Of a DNA stretch of 64,000 bases, positions 49,407 through 61,349 are shown one piece after another. Both the position numbers and the translations under genes were made by a program. The notes under the pieces are model-generated. The model searched no databases. It was not told where the DNA came from and worked only from the letters and a program-made list of their open reading frames with translations. The stretch is from Ruminococcus sp. (GTDB lineage: Bacteria > Bacillota > Clostridia > Oscillospirales > Acutalibacteraceae): assembly GCA_017410265.1 (NCBI GenBank), contig JAFQRC010000013.1, positions 62,001 through 126,000 on the forward strand. Reading direction: 5' to 3'. The first letter of the stretch is position 1, and each line of letters starts with the position of its first letter.

Positions 49407-50438
49407 TTACTTAAGCTTACGGTACGGTGTGATTTTCTGCTTGAAAAGCTTTTCAAAATACGGCAGAATGCCGAGTCTGTCAGGAGTTAACTCAGGAAGC
49501 TGCCAGAAATAGTAGTCAGGGTAGTCGTTAGCTTCGATTATACCCGGTCCGTTTTCACCTATGTAGCAATCCCAGCCGACAAATTTGACATCAGGTGTAT
49601 CAAGAGCTGCCTGAAAACAAAGCTCAACCGCTTCTTTGAACATTGGAATTTCAAAATCCTCAAAAACAACACCTGTGCGTGGATGCTCGGTGTAAAGCTG
49701 TCTGTGCTCGGTACGACCTGTTTTAATAAGCTTACCTGTTTCCTTGTCAACAGGAATATTGATGCCGTCAAAACCGAGGTTATCAACAAAATGACCGCCG
49801 TTACCTGCCTTACACGCAGCATAAACGAGGTGTGGCTTACCGTCAACCACGATTGTTTGCATTCTGATACAGTTAACCGACTCAGGGTGGAGAGATGCCA
49901 TCTTAGGGTGCTGTTTAGCAACCTCTTCGATTACACCGAAATTCTTCTCTTTACAGTAATCATAAAGCACAGAAATGCTCTCAAAGTCAGCTATCTTCAG
50001 CTTTTCGATACCTCTGCCCGAATCAAGTCCGTCAGGTTTACAGAATAAATACTCTTTGTCCTCACAGAATTTCTCAAACTGCTCGAATGTGCCGTACTCC
50101 ATATCGTACCAGCCGCGACCTAAATACTTTTCGTATTTGCGGTTGAAACGGCTCTTGTAGTGAAGCTCGTTAGCGACAGTCTGGTCGTTACATTTCATAA
50201 TGATTTTCTTGTTCAAAACTCGTGTAACATATGTCTTGCGCTTTTTAGCGTCGATATTATAGAACTGAAAAATATCATAGTCGTTGTAGCCTGCGCCGTA
50301 GCGGAGAGTACAGTTGATAATATCAAAAAAAGTTTTAATTTTACTTTGTCCCGATTTTTCCTTTACGGTTGTGAGTACTTTATCGATTTTTGAAAAACGA
50401 ACACCCGAAAGTACTCTGAGGATATAAATCTCACCCAT
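49407..50438 (-). CDS. ATP-grasp family protein (sugar-transfer associated type)
   Basis: 343 aa after AAAGGAG. ATP-grasp features: FCKPDGLDSGRGIEKLKI (phosphate-binding lysine and glycine loop, about 122-140), EEVAKQHPKMASLHPESVNC, VVDGKPHLVYAACKAGNGG and FVGWDCYIGENGPGIIEAND (metal-binding Glu/Asn near the C-terminus). This resembles the ATPgrasp_ST family often found beside capsule or sugar-transfer genes, where it probably ligates an amino acid or acid to a surface polymer. No such genes are adjacent here, so the substrate is unknown. Confidence 0.85.
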   Translation of the reverse strand: MGEIYILRVLSGVRFSKIDKVLTTVKEKSGQSKIKTFFDIINCTLRYGAGYNDYDIFQFYNIDAKKRKTYVTRVLNKKIIMKCNDQTVANELHYKSRFNRKYEKYLGRGWYDMEYGTFEQFEKFCEDKEYLFCKPDGLDSGRGIEKLKIADFESISVLYDYCKEKNFGVIEEVAKQHPKMASLHPESVNCIRMQTIVVDGKPHLVYAACKAGNGGHFVDNLGFDGINIPVDKETGKLIKTGRTEHRQLYTEHPRTGVVFEDFEIPMFKEAVELCFQAALDTPDVKFVGWDCYIGENGPGIIEANDYPDYYFWQLPELTPDRLGILPYFEKLFKQKITPYRKLK

Positions 50439-50489
50439 TTTCTAAACTCCTTTTATCAGATATTGCAATCTTTTCGTCAACAGCGTTTA

Positions 50490-51221
50490 TCACTTGGCTT
50501 CATACGAGCCTTCGTAGTCGCTGTAGTCAGTAAGCTCCCACTCTTCCTTTATATCTTCACTGCATGGTGAAGTCATAAAGAGAAGTGCCGCGGTTTCATC
50601 GTTCTGTCCTTTGCTGATATTCATCATATAAACACCATTATGATAGTAAAATCTCTCGGTGTTTTTAGCTGCATCAAAGTAGATAGCGTATAAAAACTCA
50701 AGGTCTTCTGTTGTGTAACCGCCCGCAACCATCGCAATAATAGCGGATGTCAGCATAACCGTGTACTGATAGTCGGCATCAGCGTTTGCAAACTCCTCAT
50801 ATGAAGTACCACAGCCTAGGTTCATCACCTTGCCTGATTCGTTTTCAACTGCTGCTGAGATAGTCAGCGTGTCAGTTGCATAGTAGTATGACGAATACTT
50901 TATTCCGTTTTCATCGGTCAGGTTACCAGACACAACTGTCCAGTTTGAGTAGTCGAAAAACTCTTCTTCTGTAGTTGTGCCGAGCTCTTTGCACGCTTGA
51001 TTCAACATTGAGTTAAATTCTTCGAGTGTGAATGTATAGCGCGCGCCAAGATTGTTCTCACTTTCTTCAAATGTGAAGGAAGCGGGAACAGGATATCTGA
51101 CGGTAACAGCCTCATCGTTTGTGCTGTCTGTCAGAATACTGCTCTTAGCGGTTTCTTTGTTGCACGCGGTGATTGAGAGCAGAATCAGCAAGCAGAAAAT
51201 AATACAAAAAATTCTTTTCAT
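50490..51221 (-). CDS. Lipoprotein of unknown function downstream of gyrA
   Basis: 243 aa. The lipobox LSITAC (Cys20) predicts an outer-face lipoprotein. The mature part has no recognised domain; it is acidic, Tyr-rich, and may be alpha/beta (YTFTLEEFNSMLNQACKEL, YEGSYEAK at the end). Its ATG lies two bases after the gyrA stop codon, so it is probably translated from the gyrA message. That position is not typical for a lipoprotein. Confidence 0.75.
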   Translation of the reverse strand: MKRIFCIIFCLLILLSITACNKETAKSSILTDSTNDEAVTVRYPVPASFTFEESENNLGARYTFTLEEFNSMLNQACKELGTTTEEEFFDYSNWTVVSGNLTDENGIKYSSYYYATDTLTISAAVENESGKVMNLGCGTSYEEFANADADYQYTVMLTSAIIAMVAGGYTTEDLEFLYAIYFDAAKNTERFYYHNGVYMMNISKGQNDETAALLFMTSPCSEDIKEEWELTDYSDYEGSYEAK

Positions 51222-51223
51222 AA

Positions 51224-53752
51224 TTATTCCTCTGCCACTGTTTCGTCAGCTGTGTTTTCAGCAGGCTCTGTGTTTTCTGTTTCAGCCTCTTCTTCCTCGT
51301 GAGGAACAGCAGCCACAGTGACAACCTCGTTGTCGCCGTTAACCTTCATAACGGTTACACCCTTAGAAGGACGGGCACACTGGCGGATACTATCAGCTTT
51401 GATACGGATAATAACACCGTTTGCCGAAATGATGATGACATCATCGTCTTTTGACACAACGCTGAGTGCAGCAACCTCGCCGTATTTTTCAATATGGTAG
51501 TTTGTAAGACCCTTACCACCACGGCTCTGAGTACGATAATCATTAGGTGATGAAAGTCGGCCGTAACCTGTGGTAGAAACTGTGAGCACATAGCCGTCCT
51601 CATCAATTACGCTCATGCCGATTACATAGTCATTTTCTTTGAGCTTTAACGCCTTAACACCGCGAGCCTGACGACCCATCGGACGAACATCGTTTTCATC
51701 AAAGCGGATAGCCATACCAAGACGGGTAGCGATGATAACATCGTTATTGCCATCTGTCATCTTAACCCACGCGAGCTCATCGCCTTCGTTTAAGTCAAGA
51801 GCGATAAGACCGCCCTTTCTGGCTGTGTTATAAGCATTGAGCTCAATACGCTTGATAATACCCTGACGAGTAACCATAATGAGGTATTTCTCCTCATCAA
51901 ACTCAGGTACTCTTATCATCGAAGTAACCTTTTCGTCGGTAGCAATCGGCAGAAGGTTTGCGATATTCATACCCTTACTCTGACGGGAAGACTCAGGAAT
52001 TTCGTAACACTTGAGTCTGTATACTCTACCCTTATCTGTAAAGAAGAGAATGTAATCGTGAGAATTTGAAATGAACATCTCGGTCGCGATATCGTCTTCT
52101 TTTCTGCTCATACCGGATACACCGCGACCGCCTCTGCGCTGAAGCTTATATGTATCTTCAGCAAGGCGCTTGATGTAGCCGAATTTTGTCATAGTAACTA
52201 CGCAGTCTTCCTTTGGAATGAGGTCTTCGATATCAACTTCACCACTGATGGCACAGATTTCTGTTCTACGCGGGTCAGCGTATTTATTTCTGACTGCAAT
52301 AGCTTCTTCTTTTACAAGTTCGAGCTTTCTAGAGTCTGAAGCTAAAATCTCATTGTATTCAGCGATTTTAGCAGCTAGTGCCGCAAGCTCGTCTTCAATC
52401 TTTGTGCGCTCCATATTTGTAAGCTGGCCAAGACGCATCTGCACGATAGCCTGAGATTGAGCATCATCAAGTGAGAAACGCTCCATAAGTCTGGTTTTAG
52501 CAGTAGACAAATCTTTTGAGCTGCGGATAATTGCGATAACCTCGTCGATGTTATCGATAGCGATTTTCAAGCCCTCTAAAATATGAGCACGCTCCTGAGC
52601 TTTTCTCAAATCGTAGATTGTGCGACGGGTGATAACATCAACCTGATGGTCGATGTAGTGCTGGAGCATTTCTTTGAGTGTTAAGATTTTAGGTTCGCCG
52701 TTAACGATAGCGAGCATAATGCAACCGAAGGTTGACTGAAGCTGTGTCAGCATAAAGAGCTGATTAAGTACAACCTGAGGGGAAGCCTCACGCTTGATGT
52801 CAATTTCGATGTGCATACCGTTTCTATCGGAATGGTCCTCGATATTTGAAATGCCGTCGATACGCTTGTCCTTAACTAAATCGGCTATATTTTCGATAAG
52901 TCTGGCTTTGTTTACTACATAAGGAAGTTCAGTAACGATAATCTTAAATCTGCCGTTTTTAGCTTCAACAATTTCTGTTTTAGCACGAACTATAATCTTA
53001 CCCCTACCTGTAGCATAAGCAGCTCTTATTCCTGAACGGCCCATGATAATACCGCCTGTCGGAAAGTCAGGACCCGGCATACATTCCATAATTTCCGCAA
53101 CTTCTGCATCAGGGTTGTCAATCAGCATACACATAGCATCAACAGCTTCGCCGAGGTTATGTGGCGGGATATTTGTAGCCATACCAACAGCGATACCTGA
53201 AGAACCATTTACAAGAAGATTCGGAAATCTACTTGGTAAAACGGTAGGCTCTTTGAGTCGATCGTCGAAGTTTGGCATAAAATCGACAGTTTCCTTGTCG
53301 ATGTCAGTAACCATCTCGAGAGAGATTTTTGAAAGCTTTGACTCAGTGTAACGGTAAGCAGCAGGCGGGTCACCATCCACAGAACCAAAGTTACCGTGAC
53401 CGTCAACGAGCATATATCTCATCGAGAAGTCCTGAGCAAGTCTTACCATCGCATCATAAACGGAAGAGTCACCGTGTGGATGATATTTACCAAGCACATT
53501 ACCAACGGTGTCAGCACACTTACGGTAAGGTTTATTAGGCTCGAGTCCGTTTTCAAACATTGTATAAAGAATACGGCGGTGAACAGGCTTTAGACCATCT
53601 CTGACATCAGGCAGAGCACGGGAAACGATAACGCTCATTGAATAATCAAGGAACGATTTTCTCATTTCATGGTTGATATCAACATCAATTACCTTTCCAA
53701 CTGTATTCTCAGTGTTTTCAGTAGTGTTATTTAAATTCTTTTCGTTATCCAA
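51224..53752 (-). CDS. gyrA: DNA gyrase subunit A
   Basis: 842 aa from a TTG at 53752, 6 bases after AAGGTG; a GTG three codons earlier overlaps that site. The N-terminal winged helix includes the catalytic Tyr in AAYRYTE (about residue 120). The quinolone-resistance region reads [14 protein letters not shown]. The C-terminal beta-pinwheel begins after about residue 500, with the gyrase box as [11 protein letters not shown]. An acidic Glu-rich tail ends the protein. It introduces negative supercoils with GyrB, encoded 61 bases upstream. Confidence 0.98.
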   Translation of the reverse strand: MDNEKNLNNTTENTENTVGKVIDVDINHEMRKSFLDYSMSVIVSRALPDVRDGLKPVHRRILYTMFENGLEPNKPYRKCADTVGNVLGKYHPHGDSSVYDAMVRLAQDFSMRYMLVDGHGNFGSVDGDPPAAYRYTESKLSKISLEMVTDIDKETVDFMPNFDDRLKEPTVLPSRFPNLLVNGSSGIAVGMATNIPPHNLGEAVDAMCMLIDNPDAEVAEIMECMPGPDFPTGGIIMGRSGIRAAYATGRGKIIVRAKTEIVEAKNGRFKIIVTELPYVVNKARLIENIADLVKDKRIDGISNIEDHSDRNGMHIEIDIKREASPQVVLNQLFMLTQLQSTFGCIMLAIVNGEPKILTLKEMLQHYIDHQVDVITRRTIYDLRKAQERAHILEGLKIAIDNIDEVIAIIRSSKDLSTAKTRLMERFSLDDAQSQAIVQMRLGQLTNMERTKIEDELAALAAKIAEYNEILASDSRKLELVKEEAIAVRNKYADPRRTEICAISGEVDIEDLIPKEDCVVTMTKFGYIKRLAEDTYKLQRRGGRGVSGMSRKEDDIATEMFISNSHDYILFFTDKGRVYRLKCYEIPESSRQSKGMNIANLLPIATDEKVTSMIRVPEFDEEKYLIMVTRQGIIKRIELNAYNTARKGGLIALDLNEGDELAWVKMTDGNNDVIIATRLGMAIRFDENDVRPMGRQARGVKALKLKENDYVIGMSVIDEDGYVLTVSTTGYGRLSSPNDYRTQSRGGKGLTNYHIEKYGEVAALSVVSKDDDVIIISANGVIIRIKADSIRQCARPSKGVTVMKVNGDNEVVTVAAVPHEEEEAETENTEPAENTADETVAEE

Positions 53753-53813
53753 ATTTAGCACCTTCTATCAGTCTTTGTCATTTTTTATCCATTAGCTGTT
53801 ATTTGACATCTGA

Positions 53814-55817
<2,004 letters not shown>

Positions 55818-55834
55818 TCATCATTCGCGTTTAA

Positions 55835-56491
55835 TTAAAATTCATCAATATCTATGTTAAGTCTTCTTAAAATATCGTCAGACTCATTTTCAGTTATTTT
55901 TCCAGTAATATTCTTGAGATTATCAACAGGCATAGTAGCATCACTTGCTTTATTACTCGAAATATTTTCAAATTTCGAAAAACTCTTTGTGTCGCCCGAA
56001 GATTGTTCACTCATAACTTTTCTGTCTTCTTTTATTGCATTGAAAATATCTTCGTTGATAACAGGCTTATCATCGTCTGTCAGCACAACATCATCAACAA
56101 AGTTAGGCATAACTCTCGAAGTCTTTGCCATAGTCGGGTCAGGATCGACAATAGGACTTTCAATCATTCCTGTATCATACAGAACATCCATATGTTTTTT
56201 CCTAGGTTTTAAATCAACATAAAAAGGAGTCAGAAGATAAAAACCTAAAAACGGAATTGCCACTAAAAACATAAACCACAGATTTGTTCTCTCTGTCATA
56301 AACAAAAAAACAGCTAAAATAATCAGTGACAAAATCGTTGCTCCGATAAAGGGAGCTATAATAGCTTTTTTAATCAGAATATTTGATTCCTTTTTGCATT
56401 TATTGCAGAAAAATTCGCCACGGTTGCGAATCAGAAATGCCTGAAAAAATGTGAGCTGTTTTCCGCAATACGGACATTTTGTAATTTTCAT
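55835..56491 (-). CDS. Zinc-ribbon membrane protein of unknown function in the recF-gyrB operon
   Basis: 218 aa. CPYCGKQ (residues 5-11) and FFCNKCKKES (about 28-37) form a zinc ribbon. Two membrane helices (about 45-68 and 72-92) follow, then a polar, acidic cytoplasmic tail (about 100-218; FVDDVVLTDDDKPVINEDIF and ITENESDDILRRLNIDIDEF). The gene overlaps remB by 4 bases and is 41 bases from gyrB. I do not recognise a named family. It could tether or sense something linked to replication or the envelope, but this is speculation. Confidence 0.7.
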   Translation of the reverse strand: MKITKCPYCGKQLTFFQAFLIRNRGEFFCNKCKKESNILIKKAIIAPFIGATILSLIILAVFLFMTERTNLWFMFLVAIPFLGFYLLTPFYVDLKPRKKHMDVLYDTGMIESPIVDPDPTMAKTSRVMPNFVDDVVLTDDDKPVINEDIFNAIKEDRKVMSEQSSGDTKSFSKFENISSNKASDATMPVDNLKNITGKITENESDDILRRLNIDIDEF

Positions 56492-56754
56492 AACTCAGAG
56501 TCCTTTCGTGATAATAGTCGTTTCTGGATGGTTTTTGATGACAGCTGGCAGATGTAAATTTTCTGACCTTTAGAATCACTGCAAAGTATGAATGACTTTG
56601 GTAACTCAAAAGATACTGTGACTGCCTCTTTGTTTTTCTCACATTTTGAGAGATAATCTCTGGTATGCTTTGAAACAGTTGAAGTATCCAGGTCAAATAT
56701 ACCGATTATCTCGTCGGTTTTTATAACTGTTTCATTACCTAAATGTAAGTACAT
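56488..56754 (-). CDS. remB: Extracellular matrix regulator RemB (YaaB/DUF370-like)
   Basis: 88 aa. The start (MYLHLGNETVIKTDEIIGIFD) overlaps the recF stop by one base and the end overlaps the zinc-ribbon gene by 4. Size, the N-terminal 'YLHLG..vv....II.I.D' strand pattern and position between recF and gyrB match B. subtilis YaaB/RemB. RemB supports biofilm-matrix gene expression there; that role is not assured here. Confidence 0.88.
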   Translation of the reverse strand: MYLHLGNETVIKTDEIIGIFDLDTSTVSKHTRDYLSKCEKNKEAVTVSFELPKSFILCSDSKGQKIYICQLSSKTIQKRLLSRKDSEL

Positions 56755-57851
56755 CAACGCACCTCTCCATTATTTATATAAAAAACTTTTCCACTTTTTA
56801 GTTGTTCTTTATTTGACTCTTCACAGCAGGTGACAAACACCTGATACGAGTCAACCTTATTGAGTAAAAAATCTTGTCTTTTCGGGTCAAGTTCAGATAA
56901 AACATCGTCTAAGAGTATAACCGGCTTTTCACCGTTTTTAATAAATAACATTTCAGCCTGCGCAAGTTTTAGCGATAGAACTGCTGAACGCTGCTGACCT
57001 TGCGAACCGAAAGTTTTAGCGGATATCCCGTTTATCCTGATGTCCATATCATCCCTGTGAGGACCGATATTTGTATATCCTGTGTGATAATCATCTTTAC
57101 GGGATTTTTCATAGGCTTGTCTTAATTTTTCGGTAATGACTTCTATATTGTCTTCTTCTGTTACTCCTGCATTTGAAATGTATTCAATATCGAGTTTTTC
57201 TTTATTGCAGGAAATATCGTCGTGAAATTTCTGGGCATAAACCTTGAGCTCTTTTATATACTGAAGTCGTTCTTTTAAAATTATAGCTCCTGTTACTGCT
57301 AAAGAATCGTCCCAGATAGGCAGAGTATCTTTGAGTTCTTTGTGTTTATAAATATCTTTTAATAAAGCATTTCTCTGATTGATAATCTGATTATATTTAG
57401 AAAGTGCAGCAGCGTAACGGATTCTTTGCTGAGTAATAGCTCCGTCTAAAAATTTTCTTCTGAGTGACGGACCGCGTTTCACAAGTGTCATATTTTCAGG
57501 AGAAAAAACAACGCAGGAAAAAACTTCTGTCAGATAAGAAGATGAATTTTTTTCAACTGAGTTTAATTTAATTTTCTTTTTATTCTGCGAAAAGGTTATC
57601 TCTGCATTCTGGTCACGCTCAAATGAATTAAAATCCATAAAAAGCCTGAAAAAATTATCTTCAAAATTTATCAGCTCGTTTTCTTTAGCTCCTCTGAAGG
57701 AATGACCTCCGCAGAAAAGCCAGATAGCTTCGAGTAGATTAGTTTTTCCCTGAGCATTATCACCGTAGATAACATTAACTTTTTCACACGGATAAATCTC
57801 GCTGTTTGAAAGATTACGAAAATTTTCAAACTTCAGCTTTTTTACAATCAA
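56754..57851 (-). CDS. recF: DNA replication and repair protein RecF
   Basis: 365 aa from a TTG start overlapping the S4 gene stop. Walker A YGDNAQGKTNLLEAIW (about 30-45), signature KTFGSQGQQRSAVLSLKLA, Walker B PVILLDDVLSELD. It loads RecA at gaps with RecO and RecR. Member of the origin-proximal operon. Confidence 0.97.
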   Translation of the reverse strand: MIVKKLKFENFRNLSNSEIYPCEKVNVIYGDNAQGKTNLLEAIWLFCGGHSFRGAKENELINFEDNFFRLFMDFNSFERDQNAEITFSQNKKKIKLNSVEKNSSSYLTEVFSCVVFSPENMTLVKRGPSLRRKFLDGAITQQRIRYAAALSKYNQIINQRNALLKDIYKHKELKDTLPIWDDSLAVTGAIILKERLQYIKELKVYAQKFHDDISCNKEKLDIEYISNAGVTEEDNIEVITEKLRQAYEKSRKDDYHTGYTNIGPHRDDMDIRINGISAKTFGSQGQQRSAVLSLKLAQAEMLFIKNGEKPVILLDDVLSELDPKRQDFLLNKVDSYQVFVTCCEESNKEQLKSGKVFYINNGEVR

Positions 57852-58066
57852 TCTGCTTTTACCTCAACGATTTTGTCTTCAAACTGTGCTGTATCACCAT
57901 TGCGCATTTTTTTACCGCGCATAGTACAAACTTCGCCGTTTACTTTAATTTCACCATTCTGGATAATATATTTTGCCTGTCCGCCTGTAGGGGTTATACC
58001 TGCAAACTTCAAAAGGTCCTGAAGACTAATAAATTCTTCATCAATTTTTATAACTTCTTTATTCAT
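57848..58066 (-). CDS. yaaA: S4-domain RNA-binding protein YaaA
   Basis: 72 aa with GAGGGCTG upstream. A single S4 domain covers residues about 12-60 (LQDLLKFAGITPTGGQAKYI, GEIKVNGEVCTMRGKKMR). It is located between dnaN and recF exactly as in Bacillus. It probably binds RNA or ribosomal particles. Overlaps the recF start by 4 bases. Confidence 0.95.
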   Translation of the reverse strand: MNKEVIKIDEEFISLQDLLKFAGITPTGGQAKYIIQNGEIKVNGEVCTMRGKKMRNGDTAQFEDKIVEVKAD

Positions 58067-58067
58067 A

Positions 58068-59174
58068 TCAGCCCTCGTTAGAAAGTCTCATCGGTACAAC
58101 AAGGAAAGTAAAGCTGTCTGAATTAACAGGTTTTACAATCATAGGAGCAAGAGCACCATTCAAAACAAGCTTAATTTCGTCTGTATCACTATTTCTTAGT
58201 GCATCAAGTAAATATCTGTTATTAAAACCAATTTCGACATCAGAGCCGATTGTAGACACCATTAAGACATCATTTGCCTTACCTACAGCAGTTGAACATG
58301 AAAGTTTAATCTGATCAGATGTAATTGACATTCTGACAGGTGACTGAATTTTCTCACTTGTCAGAAGTGACATTCTATCTACCGCATTTGAGAGCAAACG
58401 AGTATTGATAACTAATTCTGTCTGTGCATTTTTTGGAACTGTTGTTTTGTAATCAATAAAATTACCTTCAATCAAACGGGAAATAATAGAATAATTTTCA
58501 ATTTTAAAGCTGATGTGACGCTGACCAATAACAATCTCAACATCTTTTTCATCATCTGTTATAAGTTTTAAAATTTCACTCTGAGTTTTTCCCGGTACAA
58601 CAAATTTATTATTGCTATCACAGTCAATATTTTCTTCTCTGATAGCCATTCTATAGCCGTCAACAGCAACTATTCTTAAAACTTTGTTTTCTATATCAAA
58701 TAATGAACCTGTGTAAATAGGTTTAGCCATATTATCGGACACAGCAAAAATAGTCTGTCTTATCATATTTTTCAGAATTTCAGCGTTAACTGTGATTTTA
58801 TCTGTTTGTTCAAAAGAAGGAAGTTCAGGATATTCTTTCGACGAAATACCTACAATCTGATAATCTGCCTGACCGCTTGTAATATATGTGATGAGTCTTT
58901 CGTCATTTTCAATGCAAACAATTTCTTCAGGAAGCTTTCTGACAATATCAGAGAAAAGCTTTGCAGAAACTACGATTTCACCTTCTTCATTAACGGTAGC
59001 ATCCATAGTTGTAGTTATACCTATTTCAAGGTCATAGCCTGATAAAACAAGATTTGAGCCGTAAGCTCTGATTAAAATACCCTCGAGTGCAGGGATAGAA
59101 GCTTTTGAAGATACAGCTCTCTGAACATTTGAAACAGCCTGTGCCAGTTCGGATCTCAAACATGTAAATTTCAT
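58068..59174 (-). CDS. dnaN: DNA polymerase III sliding clamp (beta subunit)
   Basis: 368 aa after AAAAGGAG. Three clamp domains, each about 120 aa, are shown by KASIPALEGILIRAYGSNL, FAVSDNMAKPIYTGSLFDIE and the C-terminal APMIVKPVNSDSFTFLVVPMRL. It is the processivity ring for replication. The ATG is 251 bases from dnaA, the gap holding the origin. Confidence 0.98.
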   Translation of the reverse strand: MKFTCLRSELAQAVSNVQRAVSSKASIPALEGILIRAYGSNLVLSGYDLEIGITTTMDATVNEEGEIVVSAKLFSDIVRKLPEEIVCIENDERLITYITSGQADYQIVGISSKEYPELPSFEQTDKITVNAEILKNMIRQTIFAVSDNMAKPIYTGSLFDIENKVLRIVAVDGYRMAIREENIDCDSNNKFVVPGKTQSEILKLITDDEKDVEIVIGQRHISFKIENYSIISRLIEGNFIDYKTTVPKNAQTELVINTRLLSNAVDRMSLLTSEKIQSPVRMSITSDQIKLSCSTAVGKANDVLMVSTIGSDVEIGFNNRYLLDALRNSDTDEIKLVLNGALAPMIVKPVNSDSFTFLVVPMRLSNEG

Positions 59175-59425
59175 AAATGTATTTCTCCTTTTGAAAGTAA
59201 TAAAATCAATATAATGAAATGTATTAAATAATAAAAAAAGTAGTAATAGTAGAGGGTGTTAATTTGTTGATAACAATAAAAGTTAAGTATTCATCACAAT
59301 TTTAAAAACTTAATTCTCAATAAAAATTAAGGAAAATTGTTGAATTATTAAAAACAAGGTAGAGTTATTAACATTATGTTGAAATGTGTGGAGATAATGT
59401 TAATGAAAATATAGGAAAACTTTTA
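59175..59425. other. oriC: Candidate replication origin (oriC), dnaA-dnaN intergenic region
   Basis: On the minus strand the order is TTATCAACA (59273-59265, one mismatch from a DnaA box), ATTAACACC, CTACTATTACTAC (59252-59240, DnaA-trio repeats), then an A/T stretch to dnaN (59239-59175). This mirrors the basal unwinding layout known in B. subtilis: DnaA box, trios, unwinding region. Further imperfect boxes (TTATTAACA at 59365-59373; TGTGGAGATAA at about 59386) lie toward dnaA. The region is very A/T-rich. Confidence 0.75.
59240..59273 (-). promoter_or_regulatory. DnaA box plus DnaA-trio element
   Basis: TTATCAACA at 59273-59265 and CTACTATTACTAC at 59252-59240, separated by 12 bases that include CACCC. 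The trio reading is CTA-CTA-TTA-CTA-C. It should be the loading site of DnaA onto single strand. Confidence 0.7.
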
Positions 59426-60757
59426 CTATCTGTCGCGGATATTTTTAATGATATCTTCGACTGTTGCTTTGAGTGTCATATCGGTTTTCATATTTTTCTC
59501 GACCTGCTGGATTGTATAAACAATGGTTGAATAATGTCTGCCACCGAATTCTTTACCTATGTTTTCCATAGAAAGGGAAGTGAGTTCTCTCACAATAAAA
59601 ATAGCAATCTGTCGTGGTTTGTTAATATTAGCTTTACGCGATTTCTGTGAGCGGATATCATCTGTTTCAACTCCGAAGGTACGGGCAACCTCTTCGACAA
59701 TTTTTTCTACAGTCAATTCAGGAGGAGCTTCGTTATTTAAAATATCGGAAATAGCCTCACTTACTATCGAAATGGTTGGCGATTCACCTGTCAGATAAAA
59801 TCTCGCTTTGAGTTTTTTAACGACACCTTCGAGCTGTCTGATATTGGTTTTGAGCTTCTGAGCTATACATTCACATACATCATCTGTAAGATTAAGACCT
59901 AAAATTTCAGCTTTACGCTTTATAATTGCGATTCTTGTTTCCAAATCAGGTGGCTGAATATCTGCCAGAAGTCCTGATTCAAAACGATTTCTGAGTCTGT
60001 CTTCGAGAATCTGAATTTCTTTAGGTGGACGGTCAGATGTCAGTACTATCTGCTTTTTAGCTTCAAAAAGAGTGTTGAATGTATGGAAGAATTCTTCCTG
60101 TGTTCTTTCCTTACCTCCAATAAACTGAACGTCGTCAACCAAAAGTACATCAGCCTGTCTGTATTTTTGTCTGAATTCAGATGTTGTTGCAAGTCTGATT
60201 GACTCAATCAGTTCGTTAGTAAAATCATCACCTTTTATATAAATGATTTTTTGTTCAGGATAATTGTGCTTGATATCATTACCGATAGCATAAAGAAGGT
60301 GAGTTTTACCAAGTCCTGAGTTACCGTATAAAAACAGAGGGTTATATGCTCCTGCGGGATTTTGGGCAACAGCAAGACACGCAGCGTGAGCAAATTTATT
60401 ACTCTGACCTACTATAAATGTGTCAAAGGTGAATTCATATCCGGCATCAGCTGATTGCTCATTTGATAAAAATTTAGTTTTTTCCTTTTTTTCTTCTTCA
60501 TCAGGAACAGTAAAGATAGTTTCAAATGTTGTTCCAAAAACCGCTTTGTAAGCATCTTCAAGCATTGGAATATAGCATCTCAGAAGAGTCTGGCGATGAA
60601 AATCGTTAGGAACTAAAAGAGTAATCTCGCCTTTTTCAAAGTCAATATTTTTCGGCTCAATGCGACTGATCCATGTTTTATAAGCAACATCGGTGATTTT
60701 CTTTTCTTTCTGAAAATATTCACAGATTACCTGCCAAGCTTCATCAAAAGAACCCAT
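59426..60757 (-). CDS. dnaA: Chromosomal replication initiator DnaA
   Basis: 443 aa after GGAGGATAA. Domain I (about 1-80), short domain II, AAA+ domain III with GNSGLGKTHLLYAIGND (about 145) and VLLVDDVQFI, and domain IV with the signature GGRHYSTIVYTIQQVEKN near the C-terminus. It binds DnaA boxes and opens the origin. A near-complete bacterial origin gene order follows. Confidence 0.98.
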   Translation of the reverse strand: MGSFDEAWQVICEYFQKEKKITDVAYKTWISRIEPKNIDFEKGEITLLVPNDFHRQTLLRCYIPMLEDAYKAVFGTTFETIFTVPDEEEKKEKTKFLSNEQSADAGYEFTFDTFIVGQSNKFAHAACLAVAQNPAGAYNPLFLYGNSGLGKTHLLYAIGNDIKHNYPEQKIIYIKGDDFTNELIESIRLATTSEFRQKYRQADVLLVDDVQFIGGKERTQEEFFHTFNTLFEAKKQIVLTSDRPPKEIQILEDRLRNRFESGLLADIQPPDLETRIAIIKRKAEILGLNLTDDVCECIAQKLKTNIRQLEGVVKKLKARFYLTGESPTISIVSEAISDILNNEAPPELTVEKIVEEVARTFGVETDDIRSQKSRKANINKPRQIAIFIVRELTSLSMENIGKEFGGRHYSTIVYTIQQVEKNMKTDMTLKATVEDIIKNIRDR

Positions 60758-61105
60758 TTTTTATCCTCCGTTTTCTCATAAATTCAGGCCGATTTTTATA
60801 CGACCCTATACTTGTCCATTATTACATTCAACATTGTATCAAAAATATGTTGAAAAATCAATACAAATTTGCATATATAAGTAAATATTTACAATATAAA
60901 TATAGGGCTCATTTAAAGAAATTTTTGCTATCTGTAAATTGTGGTCAAAAAACTAAATAAATACTAGATATAGTAGCTGTTTTTTTCGACATTTTTGCAG
61001 TGTTATTTAATACTATATAAAAGCAAAAATTTTTATTGACAAAATGCCATATATTAAGCTATAATGCTAGATTGTAAGGTTATGTACCCGAAAGGAGGGT
61101 TTTAA
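60758..61105. other. 348-base dnaA-rpmH divergent gap
   Basis: No gene is seen. It is A/T-rich and could be the upstream half of a bipartite origin, but no exact TTATCCACA box occurs; the nearest are TGTTGAAAA (60848-60856) and TGTGGTCAA (60940-60948), each 7 of 9. It contains the rpmH promoter and presumably the dnaA promoter. Confidence 0.5.
61036..61065 (+). promoter_or_regulatory. Consensus sigma-A promoter of rpmH
   Basis: A perfect TTGACA (61036-61041), an 18-base spacer and a perfect TATAAT (61060-61065). The strongest promoter match in the window. Confidence 0.9.
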
Positions 61106-61240
61106 ATGCTGAGAACATATCAGCCAAAAAAGCTTCACAGAAAAAAGGAGCACGGCTTCAGAAAGAGAATGTCTACTAAAAACGGCCGCAAAGTTCTTGC
61201 AAGAAGAAGAGCTAAGGGCAGAAAGCACTTATCATACTAA
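61106..61240 (+). CDS. rpmH: 50S ribosomal protein L34
   Basis: 44 aa, begins [18 protein letters not shown] and ends [13 protein letters not shown], after GAAAGGAGGG. Very basic and full length for bacterial L34. It starts the rpmH-rnpA-yidD-yidC-jag-mnmE order typical of Firmicutes origins. Confidence 0.97.
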   Translation: MLRTYQPKKLHRKKEHGFRKRMSTKNGRKVLARRRAKGRKHLSY

Positions 61241-61245
61241 GAAAT

Positions 61246-61276
61246 AGGCCACTGTCGGCAGTGGTCTTTCTTTTTA
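61246..61276 (+). terminator. Terminator/attenuator after rpmH
   Basis: AGGCCACTG-tcgg-CAGTGGTCT then TTCTTTTT. It probably reduces read-through from the strong rpmH promoter into rnpA. Confidence 0.75.
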
Positions 61277-61349
61277 TCTAACTTTTTTATCAGCTACACA
61301 GTCACACTACTACTCATACTTCCCGACTGTTTGCCTAAAGGTGGTTAAG

